Below are positions 12,557-13,017 of a DNA stretch of 13,017 nucleotides, piece by piece. Source of the DNA: an uncultured Collinsella sp. (GTDB taxonomy: Bacteria > Actinomycetota > Coriobacteriia > Coriobacteriales > Coriobacteriaceae); NCBI GenBank assembly GCA_958407085.1, contig CATYHY010000034.1, forward strand, positions 1 through 13,017. Direction: 5' to 3'. The notes under the pieces are model-generated. The model made no database searches and was not told the DNA's origin. It saw only the letters and a list, made by a program, of their open reading frames with translations. Within the stretch, counting starts at the first letter, position 1; each line of letters starts with the position of its first letter. Both the position numbers and the translations under genes were made by a program.

Positions 12557-13017
<461 letters not shown>

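Overview
The window looks like chromosomal DNA from a GC-rich actinobacterium of the Coriobacteriia, most like Collinsella. This is inferred from GC-rich composition with strong AGGAGG-type ribosome sites, an actinobacterial-type LexA box, a DUF3793/flavodoxin pair, an HMA membrane protein and an LPxTG-like surface protein. No rRNA, tRNA, CRISPR array or transposase gene is visible.

Region 1 (about 1-3170, + strand) is a compact three-gene operon: an unrecognised 296-residue protein, a complete ClpP-like serine peptidase, and a VirD4/TraG-type ATPase that lacks the usual membrane anchor and is translationally coupled to the peptidase. It resembles a piece of a conjugative element, but no relaxase or other type IV secretion part is in the window. 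The pairing of a peptidase with a ring-forming DNA-pump-type ATPase is the most novel item here.

Region 2 (3247-5776, - strand) holds glucose-6-phosphate isomerase (pgi), with a terminator and a leader hairpin, and a small protein that looks like only the nucleotide-binding half of an iron-containing alcohol dehydrogenase. Between them is a 19-bp inverted repeat whose core (CCAAAAAGGGACAGGT) occurs again at 5859.

Region 3 (5859-7870, + strand) is an SOS-mutagenesis operon: a UvrX/YqjW-like Y-family DNA polymerase and a YolD-like partner, overlapping by 8 nt. It has a clear sigma-70-type promoter with one LexA box over the predicted start site and a second, weaker box 17 bp further on.

Region 4 (7867-10425, - strand) is an 852-residue secreted, probably wall-anchored protein with seven beta-propeller-like strand motifs, a large acidic/helical insertion and an LPHAG sorting motif. 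Its stop codon overlaps the yolD-like stop, and its best terminator lies inside the yolD-like gene on the opposite strand.

Region 5 (10696-12424) has a membrane-anchored heavy-metal (HMA) protein with a CsoR-type copper operator candidate upstream, divergent from a DUF3793 protein plus short-chain flavodoxin operon. This suggests metal/redox homeostasis. The window closes with a bidirectional terminator and the C-terminal part of a polar amino-acid ABC transporter ATPase on the - strand.
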